Assembly: GCA_938084925.1 (NCBI GenBank)
Contig: CALKFY010000053.1
Coordinates: 1-37,091 of the forward strand
Source of the DNA: an uncultured Pseudomonadales bacterium
Lineage (GTDB): Bacteria; Pseudomonadota; Gammaproteobacteria; Pseudomonadales; Balneatricaceae
Reading direction: 5' to 3'
Length of the DNA: 37,091 nucleotides
Shown: positions 1 through 13,512 of the stretch, one piece after another
Layout of the letters: each line of letters starts with the position of its first letter
Position numbering within the stretch: position 1 is the first letter of the stretch
Notes under the pieces: generated by a model
What the model saw: only the letters and a program-made list of their open reading frames with translations
Database searches by the model: none
Told to the model about the DNA's origin: nothing
Made by a program: the position numbers and the translations under genes

Positions 1-58
1 GATCTACAGGTTCGCGTAGTAGTGCTCTGAGGAAACGGTCGTTTTTTAGCGTTGTCAT
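1..58 (-). CDS. hemE: Uroporphyrinogen decarboxylase, N-terminal fragment cut by window edge
   Basis: Only the first 19 codons are present, read leftward from the ATG at 58. They translate to MTTLKNDRFLRALLREPVD, which matches the conserved start of HemE (LKNDRFLRALLREPVD). HemE decarboxylates uroporphyrinogen III to coproporphyrinogen III in heme synthesis in the cytoplasm. The ATG lies 4 bases after the gltD stop codon, and a possible Shine-Dalgarno (AGGTG) sits inside the end of gltD, so the two are probably co-transcribed. The gltD-hemE order is known from Pseudomonas. The identification rests on a short peptide, but that peptide is distinctive. Confidence 0.85.
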   Translation of the reverse strand, partial: MTTLKNDRFLRALLREPVD

Positions 59-62
59 CGTT

Positions 63-5934
<5,872 letters not shown>

Positions 5935-6027
5935 GGATATCTCTCTTTCTAACTGGGGCCGCAACAAGCCATATGCTCATTGCCAACCGCTAGGAAGCAA
6001 GTGTCCGGGGCCTAAAAGGAAGTTTGT

Positions 6028-6056
6028 TTTATAGAAGTCATGGGTATTTGTATGAC
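6028..6056 (-). promoter_or_regulatory. Possible gltB promoter with upstream inverted repeat
   Basis: Read on the minus strand, TATAAA occupies 6028-6033, about 95 bases before the gltB start. The inverted repeat arms GTCAT and ATGAC at 6037-6056, ten bases apart, cover the expected spacer and -35 zone. A -35 hexamer close to consensus is missing, so this may be an activator-dependent promoter or chance. Confidence 0.25.
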
Positions 6057-6092
6057 ACAACAAGCTCTGGGCTCCGACACCTGCTGTAATCA

Positions 6093-6111
6093 AAGCTCTA
6101 AATCAGAGCTT
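6093..6111. repeat. Perfect 7-bp hairpin between damX and gltB
   Basis: The arms AAGCTCT (6093-6099) and AGAGCTT (6105-6111) flank a 5-base loop. It lies downstream of damX on the minus strand but has no run of T on either side, so it is a poor intrinsic terminator. It may help end the damX transcript or mark an operator upstream of gltB. Confidence 0.35.
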
Positions 6112-6121
6112 ATAAAATATT

Positions 6122-6238
6122 TTAATCAAGCAAATGGACAGTCATGGTATAGGAAGAGCCATCTTCGTTCAAGAAAATGGACCTGATTTGCATCATTTGC
6201 CACCAGAATAACGTCGTTTTAGCCGACGATAGCAGCAT
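6122..6238 (-). CDS. Possible small protein, 38 codons or a 23-24 codon internal form
   Basis: An open frame starts 9 bases after the damX stop and ends at TAA (6122-6124). It has two adjacent internal ATG codons preceded by GGTGG. The C-terminal part (IRSIFLNEDGSSYTMTVHLLD, split here only as a description of about 21 residues) looks like ordinary protein sequence with a charged turn and beta-prone segments. I do not recognise it. Such a length arises easily by chance, so this is tentative; conservation of the frame between damX and gltB in relatives would decide. Confidence 0.15.
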   Translation of the reverse strand: MLLSSAKTTLFWWQMMQIRSIFLNEDGSSYTMTVHLLD

Positions 6239-6247
6239 TTGTAAAAA

Positions 6248-7879
6248 TTATTCACCACCTGCGTTTATTTTATTTACAAGCTGCTGTTGTAATTTAGTCA
6301 CCGGTCTTGCCCAAGGCTGCAGATTTCTTACAGCAAGTGGCAAAGTAGCAATAACTTTGCGCGCTTCAGTTTGATTAGGGAAGTCACCTAATAACACCAC
6401 AAACCAAGGTTCTCCACCACGCTCAAGCTCCAACACATACACAGGCAGGTTGATAGGCTTTATACTTTGCGTAAACTGACTGGCCGTAGCCTCATAACGA
6501 GCGCCAAGCACCTGCAATGAATAATGCTCTTTTGGCAATTTCATAAAGGTCTTTTCAATCTCACTCAGTACCTTAGGAGGAGCCGGTTTAACAACCTTTT
6601 TCTCAACTGGCTTTACTACCACTGGCTCAGGTTCAGACACAGGAGCTGGCTCGACTACGTCAGGTGCTACAACAGCCTTTGCAGTCTCTATAACAACCTC
6701 AGGCTCTGATGCAGGAACTTCCTGACCCATTTCCTCAGCCGCCTGTTGCAACTGTTGATGCAAAGCTTCACTCTGCTCTAACAGCTTATCAAGTTGCTGG
6801 CTCTGAGAAGAATCAACCAAATTTTCAGCCGTAGGCGCTACCACAGGATTGGTTTCTACTGCAGATTCTGTCTGTAAAGGTTGGAATTGTGGCTCGGGGG
6901 ATAAGAGCACAGGCTCCAAGGCAGGCAAGGGCTGTAGCGCTGGCTGTTGCACCGGTGCTGGGAAAGCACTTTCAGCCTGTGGCTCTGGCAACACCGGTTG
7001 CGCTTCCTGATTTGACCACCACAAAGCTACCAAGGTCACTAACACTAAAGCAATAGCCGCAATATGCCATAGCGGTAAGCCGGTAGAATCCTTTTGCAGG
7101 CCACCTTGACGCAGAGCTTGACGCATCAACATATCCAGATAGCCCGGCACACCAGCAGCCATATCATGCAATTGGTCTAACTGAGCTTCATGAATATCCG
7201 CATCACCAGGCAACCCCAAATCAGCGACTAGCTGGCGCAGAAACTCACGGCTATCAGCCTGACTAAAAGGTGCCAAACTCAGCTGATAAAAACGCTCTTG
7301 CCGCAATTCTTTAAATTGAGGAGTTTCAAACCGCTCCAACAAAGATGGCTCAGCAAACAACAGGACATGAGGCCTAGCATCCGTCGGCGCACTGTGAGGA
7401 ATTACATTAGCAAGCAACTCTAAGGCATCATCAGCCAACCATTGAGCATCGTCGATCACTACCAGCAAGGTTTGATCATTGGCAGCCAAATTCACCGAAA
7501 GATCTTGTAACGCCAAAATAGATTGCTCTAAAGAAGCGTGCTTAGGCACCTCAACAGGTAGTTGCGAAACCAGTTCACGCACCAGACGTGGACCACTCAA
7601 TGCTTCTTCTGGAATAAGATGTACGACACATGTATCGGCAGGCTGCACCCGCAAAAACTGTTGTGAGAAGATGGTTTTGCCACTACCAGAGGGCGCTGTC
7701 AGTAAAACCAAATAATCGGAAAAGTGGCTTAGGTGCAACAAGGTATCCAGCTGTCGCATGCGACCCGGAGCTTGGTATTCAACAACCTGAGGAACTAGAT
7801 CATTAGAGGCTTGCTGTTGACGCTGAAAGGCAGCATAGGACCCAGCTAAGTTTACTTTTGCTTGCTGGGATGCTGCCAT
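6248..7879 (-). CDS. damX: DamX-like ATPase with SPOR domain
   Basis: Inner-membrane cell-division protein of 543 aa. The N-terminal half is an AAA/ExeA-like ATPase domain with Walker A APSGSGKT (62-69) and Walker B LLVVIDD (138-144). One hydrophobic segment at about 270-289 crosses the membrane. A long Pro/Gln/Glu/Val-rich linker follows, with a Q-rich stretch that may form a short coiled coil. The C-terminal 80 residues are a SPOR domain (begins YSLQVLGARY), which binds denuded septal peptidoglycan. Together these features fit the DamX architecture of aroK-aroB-damX operons. The ATG at 7879 lies 2 bases after the aroB stop, implying coupled translation. No dam gene follows; gltB does. Confidence 0.9.
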   Translation of the reverse strand: MAASQQAKVNLAGSYAAFQRQQQASNDLVPQVVEYQAPGRMRQLDTLLHLSHFSDYLVLLTAPSGSGKTIFSQQFLRVQPADTCVVHLIPEEALSGPRLVRELVSQLPVEVPKHASLEQSILALQDLSVNLAANDQTLLVVIDDAQWLADDALELLANVIPHSAPTDARPHVLLFAEPSLLERFETPQFKELRQERFYQLSLAPFSQADSREFLRQLVADLGLPGDADIHEAQLDQLHDMAAGVPGYLDMLMRQALRQGGLQKDSTGLPLWHIAAIALVLVTLVALWWSNQEAQPVLPEPQAESAFPAPVQQPALQPLPALEPVLLSPEPQFQPLQTESAVETNPVVAPTAENLVDSSQSQQLDKLLEQSEALHQQLQQAAEEMGQEVPASEPEVVIETAKAVVAPDVVEPAPVSEPEPVVVKPVEKKVVKPAPPKVLSEIEKTFMKLPKEHYSLQVLGARYEATASQFTQSIKPINLPVYVLELERGGEPWFVVLLGDFPNQTEARKVIATLPLAVRNLQPWARPVTKLQQQLVNKINAGGE

Positions 7880-7881
7880 GC

Positions 7882-8973
7882 TTATGCCTGTCCGGCTTGC
7901 AGAGTTTGTTGCAGCAGCTGCGGCTCAAACTTACTGCTCACCACCGCATCACCCAAGGCTCTCATTAGCACCAATCGCAACTGGCCATCGGTCACTTTTT
8001 TGTCAACGGCCATATGGGTCATAAAGGCTTCTGCGCTCATATCTGCAGGTGCCCAACTAGGCAATTGAGCACGCTCTAATAGCCTAGCAATGCGCGCAAG
8101 TACAGCCGCATCCAACCAACCACAGCGGTGAGACAAATCAGCAGCCATGGCCATACCAGCACCTACTGCTTCGCCATGCAACCAGTTGCCGTAGCCTTGC
8201 TCAGTTTCTATGGCATGACCAAAGGTATGGCCCAAGTTCAATAGGGCACGACAACCTTTTTCGTGTTCGTCCGCAGCGACGATTTCAGCTTTCATTTCAC
8301 AGGAACGGTGAATAGCGTAAACCACCTGTTCTTGCTGCAAATTCATTAGCTGGTCAATTTGTTGTTCTTGCCAAGCAAAAAACTCTGCATCGCCCAGCAA
8401 ACCGTATTTAATAACTTCTGCAACACCCGCACTTAACTCACGAGACGGCAAGGTCGCTAAGCTATCCGTGTCAATCAACACACATTGAGGCTGATAAAAA
8501 GCCCCAATCATGTTCTTACCACGCGCATGGTTAACGCCGGTTTTACCACCAACAGAAGAATCCACTTGCGACAATAAAGTGGTAGGTATCTGAATAAAAT
8601 CCACACCACGTTGATAGCTAGCCGCAGCAAAACCAGTCATATCGCCAATAACACCACCACCCAAGGCAACCAGGGTTGTCGTACGGTTATGTCGCAACTC
8701 TAGCAAACGATCAAAAATCATATTAACCGTATCAAGAGTTTTATAAGCTTCGCCATCAGGCAGCACCAAGCTTTCTGCTTGCAGGCCCTGCAAAGAATCC
8801 ATCACTTGCTGCAGGTACAAAGGCGCCACAGTGGTATTTGTAACAACCAATACCTGCTTACCCTTAATGTGATCACGCAATAAAGATGCCTGCTGCAACA
8901 ACCCTGCGCCAATATAAATTGGATAGCTACGTTCACCTAGGTCAACGTTGAGAGTTTTGGTTACAGCGGTCAT
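7882..8973 (-). CDS. aroB: 3-dehydroquinate synthase
   Basis: Second enzyme of the shikimate pathway; it converts DAHP to 3-dehydroquinate with NAD+ and a divalent metal in the cytoplasm. About 363 aa, normal length. Family motifs seen are DGE (73-75), GGGVIGD (105-111, dinucleotide binding) and VGGKTG (around 144). The histidines of GHTFGHAIE and the histidine of WLHGEAVG are metal ligands in this family. The ATG at 8973 is the conventional start; an in-frame TTG one codon upstream is less likely. It lies 29 bases after aroK and 2 bases before damX, so the three genes form one operon. Confidence 0.97.
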   Translation of the reverse strand: MTAVTKTLNVDLGERSYPIYIGAGLLQQASLLRDHIKGKQVLVVTNTTVAPLYLQQVMDSLQGLQAESLVLPDGEAYKTLDTVNMIFDRLLELRHNRTTTLVALGGGVIGDMTGFAAASYQRGVDFIQIPTTLLSQVDSSVGGKTGVNHARGKNMIGAFYQPQCVLIDTDSLATLPSRELSAGVAEVIKYGLLGDAEFFAWQEQQIDQLMNLQQEQVVYAIHRSCEMKAEIVAADEHEKGCRALLNLGHTFGHAIETEQGYGNWLHGEAVGAGMAMAADLSHRCGWLDAAVLARIARLLERAQLPSWAPADMSAEAFMTHMAVDKKVTDGQLRLVLMRALGDAVVSSKFEPQLLQQTLQAGQA

Positions 8974-9002
8974 CAATATAAGTCTCGTTGGCGAATGGTT
9001 TT

Positions 9003-9518
9003 TTACAAAGAGCGCAAAGCTTCAATTTGCTTAATAATATCAGCTGCCAGGGTGCGTGGATTTTGTGCGCCTGTTGCAACAGTGATGTCGGCTACTTCTT
9101 CATACAAAGGGTGGCGGTGATCGAATAGATCTTCCAACACTTGGCGTGGGTCTTCATTTTGTAGCAACGGACGGTTTTTGTCTTTAGAGGTACGCTCTAC
9201 CTGCTGATCGACAGTAGCATACAAGTAAATCACAGTGCCACGAGCAGACAAATGCTGCCTGTTCTCAGGGGTTTCTACAGCACCACCACCGGTGGCCATA
9301 ACCACATCACGCAGCTCAGTTAGTTCGGCAACAATATTGGCTTCACGCTTGCGAAAACCGGCTTCACCTTCCATGTCAAAAATCCAAGGAATATCAGCTC
9401 CAGAGCGATCTTCGATTTCGCGATCTGTATCGACAAATTTCAACTTCAATTCGCGCGCCAACTGACGGCCTATTGTGCTTTTACCTGCCCCCATTGGGCC
9501 GACCAAAAATATATTCAC
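9003..9518 (-). CDS. aroK: Shikimate kinase I
   Basis: Phosphorylates shikimate with ATP in aromatic amino-acid synthesis. The P-loop GPMGAGKST is at residues 7-15, followed by the shikimate-binding DTD and the GGGAVE segment. I take the GTG at 9518 as start. It gives [14 protein letters not shown], the usual family N-terminus and a length of 171 aa, and a GGA lies about 8 bases upstream. An earlier in-frame GTG at 9548 would add ten residues ([10 protein letters not shown]) not typical of the family. The gap to pilQ is about 315 bases, larger than in the usual pilQ-aroK arrangement, so aroK may have its own promoter. Confidence 0.93.
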   Translation of the reverse strand: MNIFLVGPMGAGKSTIGRQLARELKLKFVDTDREIEDRSGADIPWIFDMEGEAGFRKREANIVAELTELRDVVMATGGGAVETPENRQHLSARGTVIYLYATVDQQVERTSKDKNRPLLQNEDPRQVLEDLFDHRHPLYEEVADITVATGAQNPRTLAADIIKQIEALRSL

Positions 9519-9610
9519 ATTTAGAATCCATTGTTCGTAAATACACACCTTCGATTTGGCCAGTTATAAAACCAACCAAATCACTCCATCACCAAGCTTT
9601 ACCTGAAGCC

Positions 9611-9616
9611 AGTATA
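9611..9616 (-). promoter_or_regulatory. Possible -10 element for aroKB-damX
   Basis: The minus strand reads TGCTTATACT, placing TATACT (five of six matches to consensus) at 9611-9616, about 95 bases before the aroK start. No strong -35 is visible. The wide pilQ-aroK gap makes an internal promoter plausible here. Confidence 0.35.
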
Positions 9617-9675
9617 AGCACAGGTTTTACGACAAACATGGGTGGGATACACAAGTGTATTTCATGACTATTAGG

Positions 9676-9693
9676 GCACTACCTCGGTAGCGC
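9676..9693. repeat. Hairpin downstream of pilQ
   Basis: The arms GCACTACC (9676-9683) and GGTAGCGC (9686-9693) pair over 8 bp with one G-U wobble and a very tight loop. There is no T run on the minus strand side, so it may protect or process the 3' end of the pil transcript rather than act as an intrinsic terminator. Confidence 0.4.
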
Positions 9694-9833
9694 AAAAGAG
9701 CGATTTAAAATGCCTAAGTGAGACACCTCAAAAGTAACTCCTAATATGAGGATTAAGCATAGCAAATTCAAGCACTAAGACGATAGTCATGAAAACAAAA
9801 TACATATCATTTCCAAGCTTATTTTATGACAAT

Positions 9834-11096
9834 CTACTGACTCAACTGTCTGGGCGTGACAAATATCAATAATTCGAAGCGTTGCGACTGTTGTTTTTTG
9901 TCTTGCATCCAGCTGCCAAACAAGGGTAACGACATCCACACCGGGTTGCTTAACAAGCGTTGTAACTGCTGTTCATATAGAGCCCCTCCCAACACCAAGG
10001 TCTGCCCTAAGCCCAGCTTCACTCGTGTATGCAAGCGATGCGTATTTAGCGCCAGTTCGCCATTTGCTAGCAGCTCGCCCACTGAGTCCTGCACCACTGA
10101 TAAGTCCAATTCCACCTCATCATCAGGTAGCATCCTAGGTGTCACACTCAAACCCAAAACAGCCTGTTTCCATTGCCGGCTTTGGGTGCCATCTTGCTCC
10201 ATCACATAGGGCACCTCTTGCCCTGTTTCAATAACACCCAACTGCCCCTCTTGCACCACTACCTGTGGCTGCGCTAGGGTTAACACTTGGCCACTTGCCT
10301 CCATAGCAGCCAACTCCAAATTCAACAAAATATGGCCAGCCACTACGCCCATTTGCATAGCAGCCAAGCCATTCCCACTAGCCAAAGCCAGCTCGGTCAC
10401 ACTGCTATTAGCCCCACCTTGGCTACTCAACTGCAACCCTAAACCTTGCCTCAAGCTAGCACCAACGTCACTGGTAGCGATTACGATTCGTGCCTCTATA
10501 TGTAATTGCTGCAAAGGCTGATCCAAACCGTCAATGAGCATTAACAAAGGCGGCACCTGAGGTTGAGGCACCCGTAATAGTAAGCTTTGTGTACGTTTAT
10601 CTACCAACAACTGACCACCAACAAGTAACTCCACATGCTTTTGCAGCTGTTCCGCCACCTGCTCAGCTTGAGCGAACCGCAAGGGAACGCTTAACACCTG
10701 CAAGTCGACTGTTGGCACCACCTCATGCCTAGTTACCAACAAACCTGTGGCCACCTGCCAGTCTGCCAGACTGTCATCCGCTGACAGCCAATAACAATGC
10801 ACCTCAACAACTTTACACAAAGCACTTAAAGCTTGCCGGGCTGGCAATTGCCGCCACACCACATGTACCGGAATGTCCAAATCGCCCTGCATTACTAAGT
10901 TTATATGCGCCGTCTCTGCCAAACTCACAAACACCTGCTGGACTGGAACCGCCATTGCCTGCACATCAACAATCCCGTCAGTTCTAGATGCAGCAGCAGC
11001 AAATGAATTAAACAGCCCCCATAGCAAACACAGCATTAGTGCGACGCACTGGCTTAGCTCTTGCCAGACCACATACCTACTACCTTGCCAACTCAT
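9834..11096 (-). CDS. pilQ: Short PilQ/HofQ-type secretin
   Basis: Outer-membrane secretin pore for type IV pilus extension or DNA uptake, about 420 aa. An N-terminal hydrophobic stretch (about 16-33) ending in AAAS looks like a signal peptide. An STN-like secretin N-terminal domain (about 40-105) and an N1-like domain (about 120-190) follow, then the secretin beta-domain with GQEVPYV, a conserved DLSVVQDSVG-like strand and a GQTLVLGG segment. Canonical PilQ is about 700 aa with N-terminal AMIN domains; this protein lacks them and resembles the short HofQ/ComE forms. Three in-frame starts cluster at 11096-11102. The ATG at 11096 has GGAGG at the best spacing, and overlaps the end of the preceding gene by 17 bases. 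Confidence 0.88.
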   Translation of the reverse strand: MSWQGSRYVVWQELSQCVALMLCLLWGLFNSFAAAASRTDGIVDVQAMAVPVQQVFVSLAETAHINLVMQGDLDIPVHVVWRQLPARQALSALCKVVEVHCYWLSADDSLADWQVATGLLVTRHEVVPTVDLQVLSVPLRFAQAEQVAEQLQKHVELLVGGQLLVDKRTQSLLLRVPQPQVPPLLMLIDGLDQPLQQLHIEARIVIATSDVGASLRQGLGLQLSSQGGANSSVTELALASGNGLAAMQMGVVAGHILLNLELAAMEASGQVLTLAQPQVVVQEGQLGVIETGQEVPYVMEQDGTQSRQWKQAVLGLSVTPRMLPDDEVELDLSVVQDSVGELLANGELALNTHRLHTRVKLGLGQTLVLGGALYEQQLQRLLSNPVWMSLPLFGSWMQDKKQQSQRFELLIFVTPRQLSQ

Positions 11097-11931
11097 CATC
11101 AACCCTCCATGGTTTAGTTATTTGCACACGCCAGATTTTATCAGAGTGTTGCAACCTCACTGCCCTTGGAGTTATGGCTACCAAAGCTACCTCACCACAC
11201 TTTTCACCCTTGCGCACGAAGCAATAAATCGATACATCGGACCCCATTGCATCGTTAACCAACCAGCCCCCCAAACCTTGCTCACCCTTAACATATCCCA
11301 GATAGCGCCACCCCACAGAAGCATTTGACATGGCAGGCAAAGCGGAATTCACCTGCGCCTCTAGCTGGCCTGTGATCTGTTCAACAAACACTGGTTCCTC
11401 AGTACCAAGCTGCCAAATATGCGTATCGAACGCTTGTGTAACAACAGCACGTTTATCTATGACCGCGCCTGAAGGATTAACCGGAGTGACCGCTTTATAG
11501 ATAGCTTGTTGCCAGCGCATTTGTAGCGACCAATAGTCATTTTTTGGCTTCAAACTCAGCCTCTGCAACTGCCAACCAGGCCACGTGGGTAGCGATGCCA
11601 ACAATGACAAATTTTGTGTTTTCAATTCTAGGCTTACATTCAGCCATTCATCCTCATAGTCGCTACTTAACTTGTTAGCGTGAACAGAAAAATAACTTAA
11701 CAGACGCCGCTGTAACTGCCTTGAACTAAGCACTGGGGCTTGATACTGCATTGAAGACTCTATGGCGTTATGCGCCATTAGCTGAGGTGGGGCAAAAGTA
11801 TCGAAGATAGACAATTGCAAGGTATACCAAGGTGATATGCGCCACAACAGGAACCCTAAAGCGAACACAAGAACACTACCCAGCACAAGCATCCAACCTG
11901 CATGACGTAAGCGATAAGGCAGATCAATCAT
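11080..11931 (-). CDS. PilO/PilP-like pilus assembly protein, possibly a fusion
   Basis: About 283 aa, with one N-terminal membrane segment (about 10-30: WMLVLGSVLVFALGFLLW) and a periplasmic remainder. Its position between pilN and pilQ is that of pilO and pilP. The first half has the PilO/PilN-like layout of membrane anchor plus periplasmic domain. The C-terminal part (VGWRYLGYVKGEQG, then a short beta-rich end with VALVAITPRAVRL) resembles the inner-membrane lipoprotein PilP, which touches PilQ. There is no separate pilP and no lipobox. I use the ATG at 11931 because it overlaps the pilN stop by 8 bases and places the membrane segment at the N-terminus. The family assignment comes from context and topology, not from strong motifs. 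Confidence 0.6.
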   Translation of the reverse strand: MIDLPYRLRHAGWMLVLGSVLVFALGFLLWRISPWYTLQLSIFDTFAPPQLMAHNAIESSMQYQAPVLSSRQLQRRLLSYFSVHANKLSSDYEDEWLNVSLELKTQNLSLLASLPTWPGWQLQRLSLKPKNDYWSLQMRWQQAIYKAVTPVNPSGAVIDKRAVVTQAFDTHIWQLGTEEPVFVEQITGQLEAQVNSALPAMSNASVGWRYLGYVKGEQGLGGWLVNDAMGSDVSIYCFVRKGEKCGEVALVAITPRAVRLQHSDKIWRVQITKPWRVDDELAR

Positions 11932-12517
11932 AGGGATCAACCAGCTCAACCTGCAGCACCCAAACATCATCACCCGATGCCTGAGCCTGCTGCTCGACGC
12001 TACGTAATCGTCCTCCAACAGGAAGCCAGTGCTCAGACTCTAAATAATCCCAAGATAAGGCAGATGTAAACTGAAGGTTCATCTTTGTCCCTTCAATTCC
12101 TAACGATCGGACATGACCTTGAGTTTCACGCAACACAACCTGAGCTGACAACAAATGCCGCAGCGGTTGTTGACTAGTTTGCAACCAACGCTGCTGATCC
12201 TTTATAGCAGTTTGCTTATACAGCCACTGCTGCTGTCGATTTAACAGAGGTGCTAATTGCTGCCGTTTGGCTACGACAAGCTGCTGCAAATCAATCTCTA
12301 ACAGGCTCCATTGTTGCTGCCGCTGCCAATGCAAAAAATAGCTACTAGCGCATAGAAGTATTGCCAACAATAACCATACTCCATAACCAAACATCAGCAG
12401 ACGATGCCGCCTTCTTAGCCACTCCGAGCGCCACGGCAATAAATTTTGTTGCCGCCATAGTTTAGGCAAATACAAACGCCTGCTGACTGGCGTTAGCTGC
12501 AAACTCTCATCATTCAT
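11924..12517 (-). CDS. pilN: PilN-like pilus assembly protein
   Basis: Bitopic inner-membrane protein, 197 aa, of the type IV pilus alignment complex; it docks PilM through a cytoplasmic NLLPWR-type peptide. That motif is seen at about residues 25-30, unusually far from the N-terminus (normally within the first ten residues). A membrane segment follows at about 42-62 (FGYGVWLLLAILLCASSYFL), then a Gln-rich coiled-coil stretch and a small alpha/beta periplasmic domain. The ATG at 12517 overlaps the pilM stop by 8 bases, so translation is probably coupled. The motif plus position make the assignment good despite weak overall similarity. Confidence 0.82.
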   Translation of the reverse strand: MNDESLQLTPVSRRLYLPKLWRQQNLLPWRSEWLRRRHRLLMFGYGVWLLLAILLCASSYFLHWQRQQQWSLLEIDLQQLVVAKRQQLAPLLNRQQQWLYKQTAIKDQQRWLQTSQQPLRHLLSAQVVLRETQGHVRSLGIEGTKMNLQFTSALSWDYLESEHWLPVGGRLRSVEQQAQASGDDVWVLQVELVDPYD

Positions 12518-13367
12518 GAGGCACCGGATACTTAGCCGAGGAAGTTACAGCCGAGCAACCAAAAACTAAACTCAGATACTGTTTTGGCGATAAAGGTTTG
12601 GGGCTACGCCAAGCAACCCACGGCCGATGCCAAGAATGAGGAATATAAGCTAAGTGCCATGCCAGCATCATATTTTTCGGTAATGGCGAAACTTGCCAAC
12701 ACCAACTATCGCCGTCATCGGCATGCTGCGTGCCGCAATATAGCTTATACGCTAGCCGAGCAGGCAACTCACTATCATCACATACATGCAAACCCGCAGC
12801 GTCGACAAAAACGTTTGTTACATTACTTTGCCAGGCAGACAAGACAAGGTGCTGCCGCAAACGCCAAGGCCAGAATTTCAATAATGCAGAGACATCCGTC
12901 TCCAAGCACAAGTGCAGCGGCTTAGTTACCGCCGGCCGCAACACATCAAGAAGTCGCAATAAGATGGATATAGGCTGACTTGGCGTACTAATTAGCAACC
13001 CGATGCGGGAGGCAATGGGCAATACATCTGAATAAACCTGTGTTGGATCTAACTGCCAATGCATAGCGGCCTGACGCTGCCACATAACCAAGCCGCCAGC
13101 GGGCAAGGACTGCCAAGCACAACGTTCATGAGGCAGACCCAAGTTGACGATTAAGCTTGGCAGTTTTTTGGAGGCCGTCAAACAAGCTAATATTGGCTCT
13201 AGAAAACGTTCGAATTGAACCAATTCGGTCTCGCCAGCAACCCCCTCTTGACGCCAATAAGCATGTACTTTTACGCGCCCCAAGACACGCTGCAACAGCA
13301 CCCCTTGCATATCATCTGAGCCCAGATACAACCCCAGTGACCATTCACCAATAGACATTTTAAGCAT
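12510..13367 (-). CDS. pilM: PilM-like actin-fold pilus assembly protein
   Basis: First gene of the pil cluster, 285 aa. PilM is a cytoplasmic actin/FtsA-like ATP-binding protein that binds the PilN tail. Here the start (SIGEWSLGLYLGSDDMQGVLL) fits the first phosphate-binding strand of that fold in degenerate form, and the protein is shorter than the usual 350 aa. It is closer in size to the HofM/ComA types. It may have lost ATP binding: I do not see a clear GxxxT-type phosphate loop. A full AAGGAGGT Shine-Dalgarno lies at 13377-13384, 10 bases before the ATG at 13367. It is divergent from ponA, as in Pseudomonas. Confidence 0.75.
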   Translation of the reverse strand: MLKMSIGEWSLGLYLGSDDMQGVLLQRVLGRVKVHAYWRQEGVAGETELVQFERFLEPILACLTASKKLPSLIVNLGLPHERCAWQSLPAGGLVMWQRQAAMHWQLDPTQVYSDVLPIASRIGLLISTPSQPISILLRLLDVLRPAVTKPLHLCLETDVSALLKFWPWRLRQHLVLSAWQSNVTNVFVDAAGLHVCDDSELPARLAYKLYCGTQHADDGDSWCWQVSPLPKNMMLAWHLAYIPHSWHRPWVAWRSPKPLSPKQYLSLVFGCSAVTSSAKYPVPHE

Positions 13368-13512
13368 GGTATCGATACCTCCTTGTATCTAACGACCCGC
13401 TTGGTAAGGCCAAACCATTGGAGTTATTTGCACCCAACGCTGGCTAAACCTAAGATTTCTTATATACTTTGCTACTTCCTAAGCAACTTGTAGATAGAAC
13501 TCTAAGCATAGC

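Larger units (their letters stand above)
5935..6247. other. Intergenic region between damX and gltB
   Basis: This 313-base gap has no recognised gene. On the minus strand it must hold the gltB promoter. A possible -10 (TATAAA) lies at 6028-6033, and just upstream of it is a small inverted repeat, GTCAT (6037-6041) and ATGAC (6052-6056), spaced like a regulator half-site pair. No good -35 is visible. Further toward damX are the hairpin at 6093-6111 and a possible 38-codon reading frame, listed separately. Confidence 0.5.
9519..9833. other. Intergenic region between pilQ and aroK
   Basis: No gene is evident in this gap of about 315 bases. It carries a hairpin at 9676-9693 and a possible -10 for aroK at 9611-9616, and is otherwise A+T-rich. 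I see no convincing small reading frame. Confidence 0.5.

Noticed and set aside
9676-9693. Hairpin after pilQ considered as an intrinsic terminator.
   Set aside because: No T run follows on the minus strand, so it is reported only as a hairpin.
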